In this document: piece after piece, positions 6,939 through 10,103 of the stretch
Numbering within the stretch: the stretch's first letter is position 1
How the letters are laid out: the number at the start of each line of letters is the position of its first letter
Source: Chloroflexota bacterium
Lineage (GTDB): Bacteria > Chloroflexota > Limnocylindria > QHBO01
Direction: 5' to 3'
NCBI GenBank assembly: GCA_024636135.1
Contig: JAGXHP010000069.1
Span: forward strand, 1-10,103
Length of the DNA: 10,103 nt
Translations under genes and position numbers: made by a program
Notes under the pieces: generated by a model
Databases searched by the model: none
The model's input: the letters and a program-made list of their open reading frames with translations, nothing else
Told to the model about the DNA's origin: nothing

Positions 6939-6955
6939 GGGTCGCCGTTCGACCC
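6939..6955 (+). terminator. Perfect 6-bp stem with 5-base loop, candidate terminator
   Basis: GGGTCG (6939-6944) pairs perfectly with CGACCC (6950-6955) around the loop CCGTT. It lies 44 bases after the DUF1684 stop and 53 bases before the next start. The position suits transcription termination of the gatCA unit or a 5' structure of the following gene. No T tract follows. Confidence 0.35.
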
Positions 6956-7007
6956 ACACTTGCGCTCGCAGCTGCCGATCCATCGAGCCCGTACGAGTGC
7001 AGAGATC

Positions 7008-7724
7008 ATGACCGACCCCACACCCGGACCCCACGTCGAAGCAACGAACGACGAGCAGCCGCTGCCCGTCGACATCATCCGCGGCCGTCTTCCCGTGCCC
7101 GGCCAGCGCCCGGCCGGCACTTCGCCGTTCGCGCACTCCGAGCGGGCCGCCGCAACGCCGGCGGAGGATGCGGAGCCCGCGTGGCCAAGCGCCGCGCCGC
7201 GCCCGTCTTCGCCGCCCGTGGTTGGTCGTCTGACGCGGATCCGTGCTTCCGAGCTCTGGACTGACGGGACCGCCATGGCCAGCTGGATTGCCTCGACCGG
7301 CGATTCGGTCGCGGACGTGCTGGGCGTGCCATCAGTCACCCTGGAATCCACGGGTGCCAACATCGCGCTCGGATCGGTCGCCGGCGGCGGTCCGGTCTGC
7401 GTGGTGTCGGAGATCGGGCCGTCGACGGACGAGGGGTTGGGGGTGCTCCTGCGCATCGCTGCCGTTCAAGACGGCGGAACCGTGGTCTGGATCGCGGGGG
7501 ACCCGGGCGACACGCACGCCGCCGCCCTCAGCTGGCTGAATCGCTCCACGAGCCCCCGGTTCCACTTCGTCCGCGTGGCGGCGGTCCGAATCGACGGCTC
7601 GGCCTCCGCGCCCCTGTTCGAGACGGTGGTGCGCCCACCGCGTGCGGGTGAAAACGGACAGCAGGCGGGCGGCAGCGACGGCTCGCCGCGACGCAGGGTC
7701 GAGGATCACGTCAGCGAGGAGTGA
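7008..7724 (+). CDS. Hypothetical protein with degenerate PD-(D/E)XK nuclease-like domain and disordered N-terminal tail
   Basis: The protein has 238 residues. Residues 1-75 are rich in Pro, Ala, Ser and charged residues and look disordered. Residues 80-211 follow, step by step, the nuclease-like domain often found with DUF4268: 'LW' then W93-I (usual FxxWLxxN), V104-LGVPSVTLES (usual ALGIDLELVE), D141-EGLGVLLRIAA (usual TDHxHLGQLLTYAAG), V159-VWIAG and H170-AAALSWLN178 (usual VVWIA and EHRAALDWLN), then R194-IDGSASAPLFETVVRP (usual RIGDSPPAPxFxVVVRP). The catalytic Asp strand (usual SVDLLA) is SVAGGG at 123-128. The usual ENQ is replaced around S134-E135-I136. This suggests a pseudo-nuclease kept for binding or structure (inference). 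The reading frame is intact. Residues 212-238 form a Gly/Arg/acidic tail. The ATG at 7008 is the only good start; no strong ribosome binding site is seen. Confidence 0.6.
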   Translation: MTDPTPGPHVEATNDEQPLPVDIIRGRLPVPGQRPAGTSPFAHSERAAATPAEDAEPAWPSAAPRPSSPPVVGRLTRIRASELWTDGTAMASWIASTGDSVADVLGVPSVTLESTGANIALGSVAGGGPVCVVSEIGPSTDEGLGVLLRIAAVQDGGTVVWIAGDPGDTHAAALSWLNRSTSPRFHFVRVAAVRIDGSASAPLFETVVRPPRAGENGQQAGGSDGSPRRRVEDHVSEE

Positions 7725-7744
7725 CCGGCTCGCTGCACCAATCC

Positions 7745-7765
7745 CGGGCCGCTAGACTTGGCCCG
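7745..7765. promoter_or_regulatory. Inverted repeat flanking the aminotransferase -10 box
   Basis: CGGGCC (7745-7750) and GGCCCG (7760-7765) are perfect inverted complements. The 9-base spacer contains the putative -10 hexamer TAGACT, and the right arm ends exactly at the ATG. If the transcript is leaderless, the repeat is not transcribed from its own promoter, so an operator role is more natural than an RNA hairpin. Readthrough from the upstream gene could still form the hairpin. With 6-bp all-GC arms in GC-rich DNA, chance is possible. Confidence 0.4.
7753..7758 (+). promoter_or_regulatory. Putative -10 box of aminotransferase (leaderless-type promoter)
   Basis: TAGACT fits TANNNT and lies exactly 7 bases before the ATG at 7766, placing the predicted transcription start at the A of the start codon. 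There is no purine-rich Shine-Dalgarno sequence in the 20 bases before the ATG, and no good -35 box is visible. Confidence 0.5.
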
Positions 7766-8965
7766 ATGACGACCCAGCCGCCGACCCGTCGCCCCATCGT
7801 CGATTTCCTCAACGACACGGTGCGCGCGATCCCGCCGTCGGGCATTCGCCGCTTCTTCGACATGCTGGCGGAGATGGACGACGTCATCAGCCTGACGATC
7901 GGCGAGCCCGACTTCACCACTCCCGAGCCGATCACGCGCGCCGCCATCGAGAGCCTCGAGGCAGGTGAGACGCACTACACCGCGAACGGCGGAATGATCG
8001 AGCTGCGGGAGCTCATCGCCGCGAACCTGCGGGACCGCTACGGGGTGTCGTACGACGCGCGGTCCGAACTCGTGATCACGGTCGGGGCATCGGAGGGCGT
8101 GGACGCATCGCTGCGCGCCACCTTGAACGCCGGGGACGAGGTGATCTACCACGAGCCATGCTTCGTGGCCTATGCGCCGTGCATCGAGCTGGCTGGTGGC
8201 CGTGCCGTGCCCGTGAGCACGACCGACGCCACCGACTTCCGGGTCACGGCCGACATGATCCGTGCCGCGGTGACGCCGCGCACGAAGGGCATCTTCCTCG
8301 GGTACCCGAACAATCCGACCGGGGCCGCGCTCGACCGGCCCGAGCTCGAGGCGATCGCCGCCGTTGCCGAGGAACACGATCTGCTCGTGTATTCCGACGA
8401 GATCTACGACCGCCTGGTGTACGGCGATCACGAGCACACCGCCTTCAGCTCGCTCCCTCGCATGCGGGAGCGCACGATCCTGCTCGGCGGCTTCAGCAAG
8501 AGCTATGCGATGACCGGCTGGCGCATCGGCTACGTGGCGGCGCCGGCCGAGCTCATGGACGGGATCGCCAAGATCCACCAATACGGGATCATGTGCGCGC
8601 CGACCTCCGCGCAGTACGCCGGGATCGAGGCGCTCCGCAGCGGGGAGCCGCACGTGCAGGGGATGCGCGCCGAATATGACCGCCGGCGACGGTACATGAC
8701 GGATCGGTTCAACCAGATCGGGCTGCATTGCTTCGAGCCGATGGGCGCGTTCTACTGCTTCCCCCAGGTGTCCGAGGCGACGGGGATGGACGAGACGAAG
8801 TTTGCCGAGCGCCTGCTCGAGGAGGAGCGGGTCGGCGTGGTCCCCGGCACCGCCTTCGGCGCGTCGGGGGCCGGTCACGTCCGCGTCTGCTACGCCACGG
8901 CCTACGAGCAGATCGTCGAGGCCATGGACCGGATCGAGCGATTCGTGGCGCGCCACCGGGCCTGA
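7766..8965 (+). CDS. Fold-type I PLP-dependent aminotransferase (aspartate aminotransferase family, I-gamma-like)
   Basis: The protein has 399 residues, a normal length for class I/II aminotransferases. It moves amino groups between an amino acid and a 2-oxo acid using pyridoxal phosphate in the cytoplasm. Marks in order are I24-like IPPSGIRRFFD, LTIGEPDFTTPEPI (43-56), YTANGGMIELRE (71-82), the PLP-pocket GASEG (107-111), P181-NNPTG, Y209-SDEIYD with D211 contacting the pyridine nitrogen, G242-FSK245-SYAMTGWRIGY with K245 as the Schiff-base lysine, and R373 in HVRVCYA for the substrate carboxylate. All key residues are present. The IPPSGIRKFF-type start is typical of PatA-like enzymes acting on aspartate or aromatic amino acids, but specificity cannot be fixed. 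The ATG at 7766 follows a leaderless-type -10 box. The methyltransferase gene begins one base after the stop. Confidence 0.93.
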   Translation: MTTQPPTRRPIVDFLNDTVRAIPPSGIRRFFDMLAEMDDVISLTIGEPDFTTPEPITRAAIESLEAGETHYTANGGMIELRELIAANLRDRYGVSYDARSELVITVGASEGVDASLRATLNAGDEVIYHEPCFVAYAPCIELAGGRAVPVSTTDATDFRVTADMIRAAVTPRTKGIFLGYPNNPTGAALDRPELEAIAAVAEEHDLLVYSDEIYDRLVYGDHEHTAFSSLPRMRERTILLGGFSKSYAMTGWRIGYVAAPAELMDGIAKIHQYGIMCAPTSAQYAGIEALRSGEPHVQGMRAEYDRRRRYMTDRFNQIGLHCFEPMGAFYCFPQVSEATGMDETKFAERLLEEERVGVVPGTAFGASGAGHVRVCYATAYEQIVEAMDRIERFVARHRA

Positions 8966-8966
8966 C

Positions 8967-9734
8967 TTGTCCCGCACGCCCGCAGAACGCTTCAGCGAGA
9001 ACGCGGCGGCCTATGCCGCGACCATGGTGCCGTCCCTGCGCCCGATCGCGGCCGAGGTGGTTCGTCGCGCCGACCTGCGGGCGCGCGAGCGGGTGATCGA
9101 CGTCGGCACCGGCACCGGGCATGCAGCGGCGCTGGCACGCGGTGGCGATCGCGAGGTGCATGGCATCGACGCGGCGCCGGGCATGCTCGCCATCGCGCGG
9201 CGGGAGGTTCCGGACGTCGACTTCGCGGAGATGGACTTTGCGGCGCTCGGCTATCCAGACGCAAGCTTCGACGCGGTGATCGCGGTTCATGCACTGCTCT
9301 TTGGAACCGACCGGGTCGCTGTCCTCCGCGAGTGGCGACGCATCGCCGCACCCAGTGGCCGGCTGAGCTTGTCAGTGCCTGGCCCGGATGCCGTCACACC
9401 GACGGCGATCTATGCCGACGTCTACGATCGCCACGGCATCGACACGTCCGATCGCTACCCGACCGCGGAGTCGCTTGCTGATCTCGCCGCCGATGCCGGC
9501 TGGACCGAGGTGACGGTTGTCGCAGATTCGACGACCGCCATCGTCCTCGAGGACGAGGAGGCGTTCCGAGCTTGGCGCGAGATCGGGTCACGCGGAGCGG
9601 CGACCGCGGACTACACGCCGGAGCAGCATCGGGCACTCACCGACGAGATGCTGGCGGCAACGCCGCGCGATGCGTCCGGCGCGTTCCGGATTCCCTTCGG
9701 CACGCTCTACCTCACCGCGTGCCGAGCGGGCTGA
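8967..9734 (+). CDS. Class I SAM-dependent methyltransferase
   Basis: The protein has 255 residues from a TTG start. Motif I is V43-IDVGTGTG51, followed by an acidic ribose-binding D68 in VHGIDAAPGML, D90 in EMDFAALGYPDASFD for motif II/III, and REWRRIAAPSGRLSLSVPG (121-139) as the usual post-helix strand. This is the Methyltransf_11 type, used on small molecules, lipids or quinones; the acceptor is unknown. The TTG at 8967 is inferred because it lies one base after the aminotransferase stop and retains AERFSENAAAYAATMVP, a block usually kept at the front of these enzymes. The first ATG (9024) would cut it off. No strong ribosome binding site is seen, so translation probably depends on coupling. 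Its stop lies in a hairpin shared with the convergent gene. Confidence 0.87.
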   Translation: MSRTPAERFSENAAAYAATMVPSLRPIAAEVVRRADLRARERVIDVGTGTGHAAALARGGDREVHGIDAAPGMLAIARREVPDVDFAEMDFAALGYPDASFDAVIAVHALLFGTDRVAVLREWRRIAAPSGRLSLSVPGPDAVTPTAIYADVYDRHGIDTSDRYPTAESLADLAADAGWTEVTVVADSTTAIVLEDEEAFRAWREIGSRGAATADYTPEQHRALTDEMLAATPRDASGAFRIPFGTLYLTACRAG

Positions 9735-9746
9735 GGGTCCTCAGCC
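9729..9746. terminator. Perfect 8-bp inverted repeat containing both convergent stop codons
   Basis: GGCTGAGG (9729-9736) and CCTCAGCC (9739-9746) are perfect inverted complements around GT. As RNA it would form about 7 bp with a 4-base loop on either strand. The methyltransferase TGA (9732-9734) and the minus-strand gene's stop (9741-9743) occupy mirror positions in the two arms. It fills the 6-base gap between the genes and is the only place a bidirectional terminator could sit. No T tract follows in either direction. Confidence 0.5.
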
Positions 9747-10103
9747 GCCGTACTTGAAGCACGCCCTCGCGAAGTCGAGCAGGCCGTCGATCGGCTGATC
9801 CTCGGCATCGCTCGAAACGCTGAGCTCGATGCGGGGCTCCTCGGCGACGAGCCGCCAGATGGCCTGGTCGCGTCCGGAGACCTCGTCGATCTGCGCATCG
9901 GACTGAAGCCGGAGCCCGCGGACCGATCCCCAGCGCAGGGCCTGTCCGCGAAGAATCCACGCGCCACTTGGATCAGAGCCGGCCGGCCCGTATGTGAAGT
10001 CCAAGAGGCCGATGTCGGTCGCCACCAGGACCCGAATGCGTCCGCTCTCGGGGTTCACGCCCACGTGCGCCGCGTACTCATCGGCTCGCAGGTCTCCGAG
10101 CCG
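9741..10103 (-). CDS. Hypothetical protein, C-terminal part (5' end outside window)
   Basis: The minus frame is open from the right edge of the window to a TGA at 9743-9741, giving 120 residues. I do not recognise the family. The visible part is strand-rich: RIRVLVATDIGLLDFTYGP, then AWILRGQALRWGSVRGLRLQSDAQI, then QAIWRLVAEEPRIELSVSS. It ends with a helix, GLLDFARACFKYGG. The alternation of short strands, a 'W-x-x-V-R-G-L' turn and a C-terminal amphipathic helix resembles small PH-like domains of bacteria, but this is a guess from shape only. An in-frame GTG at 10064 could be a start, yet coding-like sequence (ADEYAAHVG) continues upstream to the edge, so the gene is treated as partial. No membrane segment or signal peptide is seen. 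It converges on the methyltransferase with a 6-base gap. Confidence 0.7.
   Translation of the reverse strand, partial: RLGDLRADEYAAHVGVNPESGRIRVLVATDIGLLDFTYGPAGSDPSGAWILRGQALRWGSVRGLRLQSDAQIDEVSGRDQAIWRLVAEEPRIELSVSSDAEDQPIDGLLDFARACFKYGG

Larger units (their letters stand above)
6896..7007 (+). other. Intergenic region with two small hairpins, after DUF1684 gene
   Basis: This 112-base gap is one of the few real spacers in the window. It contains CGCGG-GT-CCGCG (6899-6910) directly after the DUF1684 stop and a second perfect stem, GGGTCG-CCGTT-CGACCC (6939-6955). Neither is followed by a T tract. I see no clear promoter or Shine-Dalgarno sequence for the next gene; only a weak GAG-type match lies just before its ATG. 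I checked the TTCGA at 6948-6952 for a tRNA T-arm and found no supporting stems. Confidence 0.5.

Noticed and set aside
6939..6960. Possible tRNA T-arm (TTCGA context)
   Set aside because: The 7-base T-loop would need matching 5-bp stems, which are absent. No acceptor, D or anticodon arms are found around it.
6648..7007. In-frame upstream extension of the gene at 7008
   Set aside because: It overlaps the DUF1684 gene out of frame and contains shadow-type sequence. The ATG at 7008 begins protein-like sequence after a real spacer.
5906..7456. Open minus-strand frame of 516 codons across the DUF1684 and pseudo-nuclease genes
   Set aside because: It crosses a real intergenic region and two supported + strand genes, and its composition is shadow-like (Arg/Pro/Ser-rich).
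7706..8977. Open minus-strand frame of 423 codons antisense to the aminotransferase
   Set aside because: The opposite strand has a full-length aminotransferase with all catalytic residues. The antisense product has no family features.
1..10103. Mobile elements, CRISPR arrays, toxin-antitoxin or defence cassettes
   Set aside because: No transposase or integrase motifs, no regularly spaced repeats, no terminal inverted repeats with target duplications, and no paired small genes of that kind were seen.

Overview
This is a very GC-rich, densely coded bacterial window holding eleven protein genes, nine complete and two cut by the window edges. No RNA genes, insertion sequences, CRISPR arrays or phage genes are visible. 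Most neighbouring genes on one strand overlap by 4 to 8 bases. GTG and TTG starts are common, and two free-standing genes (gatC and an aminotransferase) have a TANNNT hexamer 6-7 bases before the ATG and no Shine-Dalgarno sequence, which suggests leaderless transcripts. High GC, leaderless-type starts and the gene mix fit an uncultivated soil or freshwater Chloroflexota (Limnocylindria-like) or a deep actinobacterial lineage. This placement is an inference, not a demonstration.

Layout. Bases 1-1178 (+): the C-terminus of an OsmC-like thiol peroxidase-fold protein, coupled to a tandem two-domain GNAT acetyltransferase. Bases 1175-3662 (-): a three-gene operon, read right to left, of an alpha/beta hydrolase, a MaoC-like hot-dog hydratase and an MFS transporter. 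The genes are joined by GTGA overlaps, and the operon's last stop codon interlocks with the GNAT stop in the tetramer CTAG. Bases 3663-3698: a very short divergent intergenic region with a perfect 8-bp inverted repeat next to the gatC -10 box.

Bases 3699-6895 (+): gatC and gatA, two subunits of the tRNA-dependent amidotransferase that makes Gln-tRNA(Gln) and Asn-tRNA(Asn), followed by overlapping genes for a VOC/glyoxalase-like protein and a DUF1684 protein. gatB is not in the window. Bases 7008-7724 (+): a protein with a Pro/Ala-rich tail and a domain that looks like a PD-(D/E)XK nuclease-like fold with its catalytic positions lost. Bases 7766-9734 (+): a fold-type I PLP aminotransferase and a SAM-dependent methyltransferase starting one base after it, probably at TTG. 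Bases 9741-10103 (-): the C-terminal part of an unknown protein that converges on the methyltransferase across a perfect hairpin containing both stop codons.

Most of the content is housekeeping or ordinary accessory metabolism, and I see no new multi-gene defence or mobile system. The items most worth a second look are the apparent pseudo-nuclease at 7008-7724, the palindromes at the two leaderless-type promoters, the shared-stop hairpin at 9729-9746, and an insertion of about 11 residues in GatA close to its catalytic lysine.
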